Assembly: GCF_910592395.1 (NCBI RefSeq) | Contig: NC_088313.1 | Span: 20,230,437 to 20,290,436, forward strand | Source: Lineus longissimus | Taxonomy: Eukaryota; Nemertea; Pilidiophora; Heteronemertea; Lineidae | DNA: 60,000 bases | Direction of reading: 5' to 3' | Shown: positions 1 through 15,170 of the stretch, piece by piece | Position numbering within the stretch: position 1 is the stretch's first letter | Layout of the letters: each line of letters opens with the position of its first letter | The notes under the pieces: generated by a model | The model's input: only the letters and a program-made list of their open reading frames with translations | What the model was told of the DNA's origin: nothing | Databases searched by the model: none | Program-made: the position numbers and the translations under genes

Positions 1-3000
1 AGTTTACAGCCGCAGTGCATTCTACGCAACGATCGATGATGTAGTTTTTGTTGCTTTTGTTGGCCAGTGGGCTTCTAATCAGAGGATAGACCCGAAGTCA
101 AGGGTTTGACGTACTACTTTGCATTCGCAATCTATGTTGTATTGGTCTATTAGCGCGGAATAATCTACCACGGTTACAACTGACATAGCTGTAGATGATG
201 ACTATTTCATTGAATGTATAACCTGGCATTTCGGTGTCATTGGGTGAACGATTATTGAAGTTTTATAGTGATTTACCTTCGCCACTTGTAGCTAAAGGAA
301 GGTAAAAAACTACGGTTTTGCTAAACTAGAGAAAATCGATCTCTTTCAAGAATAATTATGAGTCTTTCTCAAAAGGTTAAACCAGTTCGTAGTTTGGAGT
401 CTTACTTCAAATGATCAGACCAAAACATTTATCATCATTCATAACTTTGTTAACACCAACCTTCGACCGGTTTCGACCCGAGTGGTTTTTGTCAAGGAGA
501 GTTAAAAGAAAGTTAAACTGGCTTTTCAATGAAGAGCACTCAGACGCCGAATACGCTTAGTTGCATTGTAATGTATCAGCCTTGTCGATTTCATTACGAA
601 GTGGAGGAGGCTACTCGGATCTGAGGTAAGTTTGCCAAGCTACTCAGCGCAAGAAATTGCCTTTATCACCAGCATTACCGTTTCTTGCGCCTTGATTAGC
701 AACTGAAGCCTCACCAGATCCCGTCCACTCACCACCTAATACCATTGTCACCATGTGTCAACGCCGCAATTCTATTAGAGGTTCTTAACTGTTAATGTCA
801 AGGAGGCATTATTGCCAACACCGAGCGGAATCCTTTTCAAATTGACAGATCAATGATGTCTGCATTTGTGACGATGTTATGCTGCAACTTCGCCCAGATG
901 AAGAGACTGCCTTACCTAATGGCTTTTATTCAATGGTTGTTAGGAGAGGTCGAAGAGATGCTTTAGTTCCCCACTGATAAAGTACCATTGGCGTCAACCA
1001 ACGTAAGCCTGTTCTATTCTTGCGAAATGAAATGTTTTTGCAATGTGATTCTTAATAAAAGAAGCATGCTGATGGATAAGCTTTCTGAAGATATGTCGAG
1101 AAAAGGCTCTGCTTGAACTAAAGATGGGCACATTTGCAATGATGACAAGCTTGATTGGAGAGCTGAGCGTCAACAAACTTTCTGAACGAACATCCATTTG
1201 CTGCGAGTTCTTCAGTCTGGCTCGATTGTGAGAGATAATTGCATGGTCGTTGGCGCAATGGGATCTGATCACGGTAGTTAATCACTTCTTGATCACCATA
1301 CAACATACTCCCGAGTACGTTTTAGATTAATAAATTTCATTAAATCAAGATTTAAATGTAACGCACACGATGAAATGCTTTGATTAATTACTGCCTTATC
1401 ATCAGATCTTCAGATGATCAGTCATCATCAGTCACTTGGAGTAAGTGAAAGCGAGACTGCATTTTTCATCTTGAAACACCTTATGGACACCTGCTGGGCG
1501 TCGAGTGCTATCAATAATCATTAAGATGTAGAGGAGGGAAACTTCATTCGGAGGAAACAGACAGGTGGGAAAGCCGTCCTCAGCTATCATACGGAGCCTG
1601 CCACCAAAACGGATTGGGCAGACTCGCTTATATGTTACTGCTACCACGTACATGACATTGCTCAGCTTCCGGAGAACGCGCGTTATGATATGTATTTCTT
1701 CAGTGGTATGGACGAAGGCCGCTGGTTCAGTATGCCGCAACCACTGCACGGACCGCACAGAAGATAGTCAAGAAACCATTTAAACATAGTCGGAGTCTTT
1801 TCCACTCAGTAAGTTGACAGGGTTCATCCAGATTAAATGATAAGTCAGTTGTGAGGAAACTGGCTTTGAGCTAGGGAACCTTGAAAGACTTTATGAAAAT
1901 ACAACTTTTCATTTGAATTGTATATGATGAAATGTCTGCAAAGTACAAAGAATCTTGTTATGATCTCGTGCAAAACTGCAATTTCCTCTTGAGTATTAGC
2001 TACAAGGACATTGCTCTTAGACAACTGACCAGAGATTGCAGTAATTAATTACTATTGACACAACGTGATGATCAGCACGCTATCAGTCCTTCCCACCATT
2101 TCCTCCCGCTGGCAGACAATAGCAACCTTTTTGATGTGGCGACACTCTCTCCAGGAGGGAATTACAGTAATTATATATACTGCTCTTGAGCCACTCTCCC
2201 AATGCTTAGACGTTGCCAGACAACACCAGCAGATGTCTTGTACGACGATCTATTTATTCACGATTCATGCCCTTGCCCCTTGTTCGGGCCTCCACCAGTT
2301 AACACTTCACCGCATCAAGATTTCAATCCGCCGCGACGGAAACTTGTAGTTACCATGAAGAACTATCCTTACAGCTGCAATTCATGGCGATATCGTAATC
2401 TATTACCATTGAAACATACGAGTGGATTGGAAACATTCTTGCTTAAAGTTACCACCATATGCATCAATCAATGTTTCCAGCTTCTAGGCTATGACAGGTG
2501 ACGTACTTCATCGTCGTTGTCACACCAGCGTGGGCAGTATTGCACTCGGGATAAACAGCAGAATGGGCTCAATCGATCAGAATACGGGTTGTCTAGCGGA
2601 CAATTGTTCTATCGGGAATTCGAGGACGTTAGTTTCGGTCGACCATTGATTTTAACCTTTCCATCGTCTAGCCTAAACGAGCTGCCAGGAGCGAAATGCT
2701 GCCGACGCAGAAGGAGACTAAACTAAAATAGCTAATGGTTGCACTAATTCATTGCCATCATTTCCAGTATTTCTCGAACACCCTCTGATAATACCGTAGC
2801 ACATCCAGCCCGGTGTAGCCAAGAGCGGTCAGTGGCCTCCTTGCAGCACTCCGGCCTCATGATGGTCTTCTTGGTCTCGACCTGTCTGATACGAGTATCA
2901 TGAAACGGCTTTGATACCCGACTATCACCACAATCTAATGACGGTCAATCTTGTATAATAAAGCTTATCACCTTGGGCTGCTTGTTGACAAGGGACGTCT

Positions 3001-6000
3001 TGGAATATGGGCATAGTCTATCACCATGGACACTCTAAGAGTCACAGCGATCAACAGCTCTTGAAGCAGTAGAATTTGTGATGATTTGACTTGACGGGTA
3101 TCTGCGAGAGAGCAGGAACGCAGATTATCCTTCAGAGCGCCACATATGGATTACGGTAAAAAGATTACGTGGGAGAGATTCAGCAGTCACATATTGATTC
3201 CTAATAACCGTCCGAAGACAAAAAAGACGAGTCTGTGTCAGAAACAGCCATGTTTGGAACGGCAACAGCTCGAGTTTGCGCGACGGATATAAACGTAAGA
3301 GGAGCCGGGCAATGACCGACGATGATACCCTTCAAGAGCAAAAGGGGAAGGTTATGCGGGAATTTCACCTCAGCACTTCCCGTGACAAGTAATTAAGTAT
3401 ACTTGCTCTGTCTGACCCGAGTCATGATAGTCTGGTACTGACAGGTAATGGGGTTCAGGAGCTGATAGAGGCAAGAAACGGATCTCCTTAACGGTGGGCG
3501 TACTGACCCCCGCAATGACCCTTTGACAGTTAAATGAGACGGCTATACGGGAACGTCACGGCAGCATTTCCTGTAACAAGTAATTCTGTCTGGCTACTTG
3601 TCCACAGCCGCGGAGAGTCTCTCAAGTGATGCAGGCTAACCTAATAGGTGTCCCACTAGGTCAATCCATTAGGCCATCCTCTCATGAACAGAGAACAGAG
3701 AGAATAAATTTTCCGCGAGGTGCAACAAAATAAGTTCGCCTGGTCGCTGGCACGTGACTTGGTCACCTTGCCATTCCAAAATTACTGTTTGTCAGGGTTC
3801 TCTTCCACTGCTTACGCCAAATTCCGAAGTTGGTATCAAAGATTTGAACGATGACATTTCTGGCTCATCAAGCCTCATGGCTCACGATGCTCGACGCTCA
3901 TTGCGCTCGAGCGAAGGTTGAAGGACCTGATTAATAGCAGATGATTAATGGCATGATCATCTGTTAGAAAAGTGTTCGTGCTGCTCATCCGTCAGTCCAT
4001 ACCCGAGCAGATCAGGAAAACATTCATCATTTTGCTTATCACCACATGAATGGACTTAATGAATGGATGTTGAGAATCCAAGATCCATCTTTTGATCAGG
4101 AAGCTTACAGCAAGGTTTAACTGACAGGAGCTAGCTTGTTATTGGAATCGACAAGGTCAAAGGATTCGACATAGACTTAAGTATTCCGATGTAAGTGACA
4201 AAACGATTCAACCACTTGTCAATTCTGATACGAGTTCATAGATTTCTATTTTTCGGATCCATTTCTTGTAACGCAAAGTTTTGCAAGCCTTGAACTGATA
4301 GCTAATTAACGTTCCTGACCCGCTACAAGACTCTGGGATTTGTAAAGAAGGAGTCTGACGTTAGTTGAAGAAAAATTCAAATTAGTATCTTGAAGAAATT
4401 GACAATATAATTCAACCCTTGTCAATTATTCGTGTGTTTCTAGCTTTTTTATTTGTTATCAATTTCGTGGCAGAAAGGCAAAAGATGGCCAAACAATGTT
4501 GAAATTGACTATGATGATGATGATGAATTCTTTTGATATAAAAACACAACTTTCTTTGATATTTCCCTGTTGATCAAAGCACAGCGCCCTATCGTGTGTT
4601 CCACACATAAATGGACGGAAACATTGATTCAAAGGCCAAGTTTTAATTTGGTTGCGCCCTGAGTCAGTTTTTAAGTTGCCCAGGTTGAATAGCCCAAACA
4701 AGACCATTCGCCTACATGATCTTTGAATTCTAAAGCAAAGCAAACTAAAACACTGTTGCACTGGTACCAGATTGATACACTATTTTTCATGTTCTGGCAC
4801 ATGTTCTTCTACGACTTCTGGCAAAGCAGATTTTTCTCCCGGACTCGCTTGGCAAACACGAGGAAGCATTGAAGCTCTCTACGATGTTTGAAAAAACAGT
4901 TACATGACTGTCGGGAATATCCAATAAAGTGACTTTTTTAACTTTGTCGCTTTGTCGGCTCATGATGCATGATGCACCCTAGAACAGAACCGCATAGATG
5001 GGGCTGATAGATGGGATGTATCCTGGCCAAGGCGTGAAGGCCAATTCCGTGGGCTCGAGAATTTCAAATTTGAACTTTGTACTGAATACGATTTTCAGCA
5101 ATGACGTTGTGTAGACTGATGTAGAACTATTACAAATGCCAGGTATCAGCCAATTTGCATGCATAATAACTGCACTAGCTACGGCAATGTTCATAGCGAC
5201 ACATTTTCGAAACATTCAAAGACGTATCATATGACGATCGCTCCGACTAAATGCAAATGTATGCAATCACAAGAAGACTCCAAACAATTTATCAAAATCC
5301 ATCAATATCAAAATAGGGGCATTCGCTAGATTCCCATGTAAACATCAAAGCTGAAGAAAGGCGTCATCTCTACGAACGGAATTGCCCTTTGGAGGCATCA
5401 GATAAGCTGGGATCGACCGATAGGATTGATATTAATGAAAACGCGGCCTTGGGCGACGAAATCAAAATCCGCCACTTAGCATTGGCTTAACTTATAAGCT
5501 AGCTGGCGACGAGTGGACATACGCATATTGTCTTTAGTCATGTCCGAAAGTTATCACTCGCGGACTCTTCCACCGTGAGTAATATCTATGCGCTTATTGA
5601 GGGGGCTTGTTATGGCTAACTGCATGATACGGAATTCGCGGAAAAGGATTATTTCTAAGGACCTTTATCTGTCTGACAATTTGTTCTGTTTCTGATCTAA
5701 CACCGCCTATAACTTGGTCATGCGAAACCGTGATCGAGTTGGGCCCAGGTGCATATCCTGTCACGATGGCTTATTGCAGCTCAGGGTCCACAGAGACAGG
5801 ATATCCAACCGCCGCTCTTGCATTCTGTTAATTTTTCATTGTGGCATCAGGTACTGTCAACTGCCGATTACCGCGCTATTCAAAACCGTTTTTTTTGTTG
5901 CCACACTTTGTACAAGCTGTTGACGCAACAGTTGTCTCTTTTCCATGTGCCCATGTTTGAAGACACATTTATCTAACATCAGATAGCTCTGGAACAGGAA

Positions 6001-9000
6001 AACATATGGTGTATATTTATTGTAGACCAGATAAACATGATAACAAAACTCATTATAGACAAGAGCAGTTTCACGTCATCACCAGCCATGCTGGTGAGAC
6101 GGACAAAAGAAAGCACGCTCTAATGAATGACCATGACAGCATTTGATTCAGCTGAGTCAGGCATGCCAAATCATTGTTCTGCCCTCCAATATGGCTTACC
6201 GTGAAAACAGTCTATACTTGACTGTGTAAATGAAAGGCTTCTATTGTGAACCAATCGAGGGGATTACAGCGTGACTGGCCCAGATGTTATTGTGAGGCCA
6301 AAAGTCAGCAATTTACGAAATGCTTTGTGTAATCAGAGTCAAGAAAGACTGGTGTAATTGACCGTACTGTAATAGTAATTGGGCGCGTAATCTTCCCGTG
6401 TATGACTGGTGGGCTAGTATACACCTTTCCAGAAATGGGGCGCTGAGTGTCCGAAATAGTGATGTCATAAGGGGAAACTAGGCCTATGGTGGAGGGACAA
6501 AGGAGATAGTCATGGTTGACCAACACACTTGAATGCCTTTAATGACGGACAAGGGGGAAAAGTTAGTTCCAATGCAAGCCACCAATTTCGGGAAGCTTGT
6601 ATATTGAGGACCAAGTAGACTCCCTTCTCAACTGGCTGTCATAGTGTTCGCATGGATGTGCGTCTGTCTTGTGTATGTGTCACGTACACGGGCATTCATG
6701 GTGAACGGCTCGATGTGTGACTGCCCAGTTATGTATGCCACTCACTAGGACATTTTCTCCCGTTTTGCTGTATATCAATTTCTTGTCAAGCAATTGTACA
6801 CTCAAGGCCGACGAATAAACTTCTAAATTTCATTCATATTCGTTATCTTGCCTTCTTCATCAGTTATCTTCCGTCCGTACGAAATATGTACCATTGTTCA
6901 GTCGGCATATAGTTGAATGTAAATTTTAACCTTTGGTTCGACCAATCTCGCCTGATGACTAAGCTAACAAAAAACAGTGGCATCACATCACGTCTCCTCT
7001 TGACATGATTACAATGCGGCTGTTTTCTTATTACACCTATCCACGTCTGTCACTACTCGATACGGCAGTCACCGAAGAAACAAGTCATCAGCCGGCTCTG
7101 TGAATGAATGAAAATTAAAAAATGACACTGTAATGAATGACGCTGAAATGATAAGTTACTCGCGTCCTTTAACATAACCGCATTTAGTAAGAACGTGATA
7201 TTCATCCGACAAGAATATAGCCCAAGAAGTCATCGTGGCTTAAAAACATTGCTAAAGGTATCACAATCTATAACCATAGAGATCCAAATTGACTTTTCTC
7301 GTACAAAAGATCGCGCAATCAATTAACGTCTTCTTTTATACACCCACATCGGATAATTAAGTAAAAATTGCGTTAAAATAGAAAGTGATATTCATCCGCT
7401 TACAGCATAACGCAAGAACAGCATCAATGGGATCAAGAATAATACAGACTATAGTAGGATCTACGCCTCCTAGCCATTCACCTCAGATAATTGAATAAGA
7501 CCACGATGTCAGGGAACATTACACCTTGCCCTCAACTGAAGCCATTGATTGATGCCTTTGCCGTCGACCCAACTCGATCGATATTTCATTTAGTATTCAC
7601 CCCAAGTATAACATCTATGAATGCGGCTATCAACTTGACTACTGTCATGAAGCGGAGCAAGGTTTTTCCAGGAGTTAATATTCATGCGGGGCCCCTGTCA
7701 TGGCCGCAGGGTTCGCCGACTTATCTTCACGGTACTTGCTGTCTCTGCTGATCGGACTCTGGGAAGCTATATTTTGACAGACAATAAAAGTGCCGTTTAC
7801 TTTTTGTGAGTTAGCTGATGAGTCCTCCTCGCTTGAGCAGACTTCATGACTAACTCTCTCTTTTATAATGTAACCACCGAGCTAAATGCCTAGTATGAAA
7901 AGTACCTCGTACGGGAAAAATGCGTTCACGTTGACTCCAGCCATCTTTGTCTACGCACGATCTCCGCCGAGGTTCTTGGTGCATGTCAGGCTACAACTGC
8001 TCGGAATTCTTTCTTGTCATTTTTTTAAGGATCTCTTTAAATCCTTTTGGCGCAGGTAATTGGCAATGTTTCGTAGCAAAAGAAGAAAGAACTAATAGTC
8101 CATTTCAACAAGAAAATTGCTCTGCTCGGAAAGGAAGCCTTTAATGGCTTCACTTCAAATCCCCAAACATCAACGTTTCGTATTTTTTGCTTGAACTGCA
8201 CTATGGAGGCGCCAAAAAACATCCTATCTATTGTTCTGTAGGCCAAAGAGAATTAGGCTATAGCTTCTGCTTGATACTGAAATACTCATTACGTGGAATA
8301 TCTATTCCGAGTATCAGGTGCATAAAATCATGAAAGGGCTGTTGCAGCGAAACTTACTAATTCGCCGAATCTGAGTCACCCACATGGTTCTTTCAATAGA
8401 TCCGTATTCAATGAGACACGCACGATTGTATCCAGTCACGAAAACGCAGATCAGTTTATTTAAAGACTGCAGCGAAGAATCATCTTAAAATGCTATTGTC
8501 GAGCATCAGAAACTTAAGTAGTCGAAATACAATGTAAATTCTGTAATGGCATCCCTCGCCGATGTCAGCGTACCTTTGAATCAGTGTTACTTTGAGTTTC
8601 ACTACGTATCTTGGTGTGTAGTATTAGCTTTTACTTTTGAACATGGACCATCAACAATGCATTAGTAACATGAAGTCATAATGGCGTGTTAATGAAGGCA
8701 TGCTTTCAAGAAGAAAGAAGATGCTCTTAAAGGTCAATGACACATAGTTCGCCGAAATTGCTTAAAATGTACATATATATAACACCTAGAAGTTAATGAT
8801 AATTGTGGTCCTGCATGATTCATGTAGTATGTGAAGAGGAGGTTTATGCGTTACATTATTTAGTCTATTTAGTACCTACTGGTACAAAAGAAGTTTGGAG
8901 ACCATCAAAATGGAGGGAATATGGTACAGACCTTCGAAGATACAGCCATAATTGTCACTGTAGATGTTTGGAGACCATAATACATAACGGACCAAACAAT

Positions 9001-12000
9001 GATTTAGAACCTTTGGATGTTACAACTGGTACTGCAGATGCACGGAGACCATCACGATATCTGTGCAGTATGGTACACATCCGAATATCAATAACAATGA
9101 ATGCTCTGCTATCTGATCTGATCGGGATTTCATTAGAGGCAATTACCAATCACAAACACGTATTTGCCACTTCCCGACCAAATCTGATTCCCGATCCTAT
9201 GGTATGATCGAACCCATTGCTATGAGTGGGCGAACGCCATAATTCAGTTTTCGGTGATCAGATAAGCCACCTTGACTGTCACCAGTGCAGTGCCTTAAAA
9301 TGGCTCTGATCGTTCACAAGGCCGTATCTTATGGTTCACAAGTCAGTTATCTCTAGCGTTAGACGCCGATGAAAAGGCAGCATAACTTGACGTAAATGCA
9401 ACCAGGCTGTCGCTTAAGAGATTCATTCGTCACGTAAATTATCAAAGTTACAGAATATTTCTCCAACAATGACGGTGACAATACTGTTAATAGACTGATC
9501 ATCGACATCACTGGTAATTCAGTTTTGATCAGATCACAAAATGTAAGTATTTCGACCTAGCTAACAGTGATTAAACGCAAATTTCGCGAGATGAACTCGG
9601 GGGAGGGGATGACCTTTCCAGGCAACCCTATCTCAAACCGTCGAATGTCCGCAAGGAATTCGGTGCTATAATTATCCACAGTAATACCATCAACTCTGAT
9701 AGATATCGGTAAACAAAACTTCTTGTATGTTTCTGATGGCTTAGTCAGTCACGATATTTCTCAGACTTGGTTTGCATTTCTCGATAGTCTTTTGAGAAAA
9801 CTATTGGCAAAGTGTCCTATAAATACAACAAAGCTGTCGCCAAACAATTGTCCGTTTGAAGTGATAGTCGGACGTTACAACGTATTTAGCCTAGCTCAAG
9901 CTCAGTTTGCTAATCGTCAGTCGCTTTCTTTTCAACAGTGTAACGAGTTGACATTCATTCGTTCAAAAGGAAGTTTCCCATGGAAGAACAACAGGTAGGA
10001 TTGTGTATGCAGATAACGCTGGTAGCAATCAGGTTTCGATAACATGACAAAAGGCGTGGCGCATGAGATAAAATGGGGGGACTCGAGTTATTTCACTGAA
10101 GTACCAAGACATGGCAACTCGGCCCATGTCCTCAGACCATCGCCTGCGGTTCACCAGCATATCTTTGTATTCCAACAAAAAGCGCTTCTAATTTATTCTT
10201 CTCGCTTGTTTGCTGTTACCCATGTACGGTACATCTGATCAGCTAAAACATTTTTATCAGCACTTAACTCAATATTCCTGCAGCCTGTTAGGGTTTTAAC
10301 TCAAATTTGTATTCAATCTGCGTCAATTTCGTCTGTGCCATCATTTCTGTAGTTTAATTTCGGACCATTCATTTCGTCGTATTGTCTGATGTGTGGACAT
10401 TTTTTTTCTTCTCAGTAGAATCGGGAATTGATTACTCCATGAGAGGCATACTTGATCGCATCATTTCATCCGCTTCTTAAGTAGGCGGATAAGTAACACC
10501 ACTTATCGAGTCAGTTTTGTGACGCAAGCAGTAACTAGATTTGTCTTCGAATTGAAATGTCAAAGGGATGCATTACCAGCTTTAAACGGCACTTTGAAAG
10601 GAACCTTCAACATTGTAAGTGTCGAATTTCACGGTGTCCTCTTATTCTTTCCGAGATACGCGGATTCCATCTCCTTTGGACCTTATTTCCGTTAATACTG
10701 GGCCCCATCAATCATATAAAAAGGTAAAAGCGGTCACTATCGAGATTCTAGCGCATAAACACTTCATGGTAACGTCATCGCATCCGATCTTAATGCCAAG
10801 TAAATGCAGGGGAAATTGCCTTCGGTGTCAGAAACGTTAACGCTATGAATACGCCTTGGTTTTCGGTCAGCCTGGGCTCGTCCGGTGCGTGCACAGAATG
10901 TTTGAGATGTGTCAGGTTCGTCAAACCGAAAAGAAACTCGGCCGCTGCCGACATTTTCTTACTATGCTACAGATTTGATATCGTCAGCGATTGGTAAAAG
11001 TACTGGCAATTGACCAACAATCCGATTTCGTGCAGATGGGTTTTATTCGTAATCACGCAATAGAGTGAAGAAAGGGTCAGTATAGGGCGAAGAAAACGTC
11101 ATCAACCCTCATGATTTATTGATGGTGAGGTGAATATCGCATTATCATCTCATGCGTACCTCAGGTTTTAGTGCAATACCTCAGAAAATCCTGAAACAGT
11201 TTCCGATATGTGCTATCTACTTGGCCGGAAGCCAATAATACCAATAAATGAATTACTGGAAACATATAAAATTTCCCGATAAGTAAAATCTGATGTCGAT
11301 CACCAGACCGATTTTCCCCTAATGATTTGTACTTGACGATATTGGCCGGTCTGAAATCGGTGCTTAAAATCGAACTGATATTTGATATTTTCGGGAAAGA
11401 AATGTGATAATGTTTCCCGATAATCAAAATCATACGCCAGGCAGTTAACTATTCAAAAAAGTGATTTGCGAATGAGTTTGTCTGTTGACGATATTGCTCC
11501 GGATTTATTCATAAAAACCTATAATCGAATGTGACTTAAACAGATTGGGCGCGGAAAGCTCTAAGCACGCGGTCACTACAAGTTTCAAGCAACATGCCTA
11601 CAAGGATGGCTCACCAACTTTAGCTACCAAAGATAGCTAAGACCAAGAATGAGGCAATCGTCGAATCGAATTGACGATGCTCCAGTAACCTCAGAGTGGA
11701 AGCAACTGCACCAGAGGTCGCCAAGGCAAGTCGGAAAGGCAATGGCAATCGATCAACTCTGTCGTGCTTGGTGGGGGAATGCGTCGTCAAATCAAGGCGC
11801 AGTGGTTGACACCATGGCCCGCCCTTTGGAGTAGCTACATGCAGTCAACCCGACCGACAACTTGTTCACCTGCTTGTTCGCGCTCTTGGTATGATAGGGC
11901 TAGAGCCTGGAAACTGAAAAGTCCTGCCTTTGCACAGATTTTTTTATATCGAATTTGCCGAAATGAGCTAGACGTGCATGTTCGTATATACATGTAGAAA

Positions 12001-15000
12001 GAATTCGATTGATCTCGCCAGACAATGATATCCCTAATCTGCATCAATTAGACATCCATTCAATTTCTCCTGTCTAATTTAAGGTATTATTAGTCACGAT
12101 CCTCTTTTAGAAACGTTTAACAGGCCTTATACCGATCAAAGGCTAGGCCCTAGAATTGATGACAGTACCGATGAATCGATATGTTTACTAATAAATAAAT
12201 AAATAATGTATTCATTTGAAAGAACACATTCTGAAATGCCGACAGCTTCATGTGATGGTGTCATTCTATCACTTAAAAGGACTCGTTCGGCGTTTATCTT
12301 TTAAGTTAGCCCGTCAGCAAGCTAGTCGATTTGAATCAGAGCCTGCTTGCACACTTCGGGGTTACCTACTTTCATCTGCCATCAATAGCGAAAGGCCTAC
12401 TAAATGTCATAAACTATCATGTATTCAAAGGAGGACGGCAGCTTAGATCTATTGTGCTGAACTAGAATAGGGGTTCATCCTTTCACATTTAGGATATGTA
12501 AATATACCTCTTTAAGAACTATTCTTGTGTTGCCTGTCATTTGTGTTTTATTTATCTACGATACTGTTAACATATGTCAGTGGACAGGAAACAAGACTAG
12601 CTTTGATCCATTGAGAATAACGAACTTTTCATTCAATTTATAGAAAATCTGATATTTCTCTTGCCGGATCTGCTTAAAAATCTCCTTGGAGGCATTTTCA
12701 GTGGATTTTTAGTGAAATCCTCTCTGTGGTAGTCAGAAATAAAGTTGAACTCAAACTTTACCGATATACTGGAGTTTTTGGGTTGAAAAGGATAAACAGA
12801 ATATCAGCTGTCGTAGGTAAGTTCTAATTCTACATTTTCAGATGTTTATAAAATGTACAACAGGATAATGCAATTGAGATAAGTCAAAGATTTAAAATAC
12901 GGATCGGTTTTTGGTGCGCTCTTCCCATCATTATCCACATGTTTACATAAAATTTAAGATATCTTATTAATTTGCTCGAGAAAGAGCCTTCAAGCATATT
13001 ATCAAGGTCTTTGACCCGGTCCCGCCAGTAGAAACGAACGGTCATTGATTCCCCATCCTCCTGACAGACACATTGGCCATGGGCTAGAGAGATGTCTCTA
13101 GATTTCCAATTTACTCCGAGACTAAGTATGTCCGGTAACACCTCTCAATGTGACATTAGAACCACTTCACACTGGGTAATTATCACGTACCCGGTTCATA
13201 GTGACACAAGAGCTGGCTACAAGTATCTGAGTCCAAGCAAGCCATGCCTTGATTTCTAAGCTGGTGTCATCAGCTGTCCTGTAAAAGGGCTTCAGGATCT
13301 ACGGTTACCCATCCTGCCACCGGTGGGCTCATTCCACGACAGGGGACCCCTAACCTGCCTCGACCCAACCCGTCGTCGGGGAGCACACAGCGAAAGCAGA
13401 ATGACTCTGGAGTTGTACAGTATAAACACGTACCTTCAGCTCAAAGGTCGAGGACACTCTTTACTTGATTGCTACAATGATTATCAGAGAGACTAGTTGA
13501 GCACGTAAATCCTGGAGTCAACACCAGTCAAGAAGATTGATAATCGTGTCAGTATCTGCTTCGATCTAAGACTACACTTCTTATTCAATACGACCCTCTA
13601 TCATTTGAGTTCGCGTATTTCACACTTCAAGTTTAAGTATTGCCTCCTCGAGTGATGCGCTGGGGAATCTGCTGCCATTGTATTTGCGTGTTTGTTAGCT
13701 TGTCCATCAACACGCTCACTAACCTGTTCTTGTCATGGCGGCACTGACACGAAACCTTGCTGGCTTTGAGTATGATCAATACCGAACCAGAACTGCTACA
13801 CTTCACGTTCAAAGCTTTTGTAACCAGACTTCGTCAATATTGACGAAAATGAAGAAACAGTTTCCTACTGTTTCCTTCGAGTCACTTGATGCTAAAACGT
13901 AGAGCTAATTACAAGCTAAACGGGTGTTTGGTACACCTTCCTTCGATAAGGCCATGCGAATTCTCTCGGTCCGTAATAAGCCAAAGCAGTATCAGGTAGA
14001 CCCATCATTCACGAGGACGCCATTGCCCCATGACATGATCTATAATTCCTGCGTATGTCAAAGTAATGGCAATACATGTCGTTCGTTTCCGTGACCTCAA
14101 GATATAAAAAAGCAAAATAGCAAACGGCTTTCTCGGATGAGCCAATTATCATTGTTATTCTGTGTGGTTGGATACGAGTTCCCAGGAACAACCGGCGGCG
14201 GATTGCATTAAATCAGTGGCAGAAGGTAATCATCACTGTCAAATACACAATTAATTGGATGAGGCAGTGACACTAAGGTTTGTAAACAGGTAAAGATTAT
14301 AAGAAGCAGGTTTCATAACCACTACGATCGACGAAGTAAGAAATGACAACAATTTTTGATGATTTTTCGTGTACGTCAATACCGTGAAGAGTAGAACAAG
14401 TGAACAAATCCATCAAACTTGTATATAAAGTACTTGCAATGAACATGTTCGTAAGGTCTAGCAAGAGCAGGTGGTACTGTAAGCTACTTTACATAGGGTC
14501 TATTAGAATATTAGCAGCGCATCAATTCATCAGAGATGGCCAAGAAAAGGAGTGTCACAGCTGGTCTGAAGAGTTCTGATCTAAATTCCAATGCCACCAT
14601 TTTCTGACGCTTGGTGGCCATCAACTCTTCTTCAGTTAAACATGGTGTTGACTGAATTCTTCACCACCTGCTCCAAGTCGTCCCGAGACATGTTTTGTTG
14701 ATTAGACGTATTGAGAAACCTCCTTCAGCAGACACAAATGCAGACCGAACATCGTGGGATTCTATTAAGGACACTAAATTCTTCTTGACGGGCACATCTC
14801 TACTATATTTAATGACAAACCATCTCTGTCCCAAGGGTTTCCTTGGAGAAGTGGCTCTGTAGTTCCTCAATCAACAAGTTGAAGGCTGGCTTAGAAGTCA
14901 TGTTATGTACCAGAGCTTGGCTTATCCAGTATATAGATAGCATTAGCAAGATTGTGCAACCGGCCAAGACTTATTGGCAAGAACCGTTTCTCATTAAGAA

Positions 15001-15170
15001 GACTTGGCGTTCTATTAGGCTAAGTGGGAGCACCATACTCCTTCGTTTATGAAATGTCAAACCCCGGTGACAAACTGTAAGTGAGTGAAATCAATGGTTA
15101 TATCAGCAATGCCTTTCGACATGTTCTGAAAGCCCTTTGTTAGTGTGTTGCCATATTAATTGTTGGGGTT
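1..15170. other. Gene-poor intergenic DNA
   Basis: I find no gene here. All open frames are short (under about 135 codons), overlap on both strands, and show no recognisable domain, signal peptide or paired splice sites. Visible structure is limited to a diverged duplication at about 3316-3585, a degenerate 73-74-bp repeat at 8870-9110 and a short AAAT run near 12190. Distant regulatory DNA or isolated non-coding exons of a neighbouring gene cannot be excluded. Confidence 0.6.
8870..9110. repeat. Degenerate tandem repeat, about three units of 73-74 bp
   Basis: A core like (g)tttggagaccat recurs at 8893, 8966 and, as a variant, at 9040, so the spacing is 73 and 74 bp. Similar words (ctggtac, gatgtt, ggtacaca) recur around each core. 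The units have diverged strongly. An open frame of about 134 codons (8803-9207) runs across it, but the spacing is not a constant multiple of three and no domain is seen, so I treat it as an old non-coding repeat. Confidence 0.4.
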
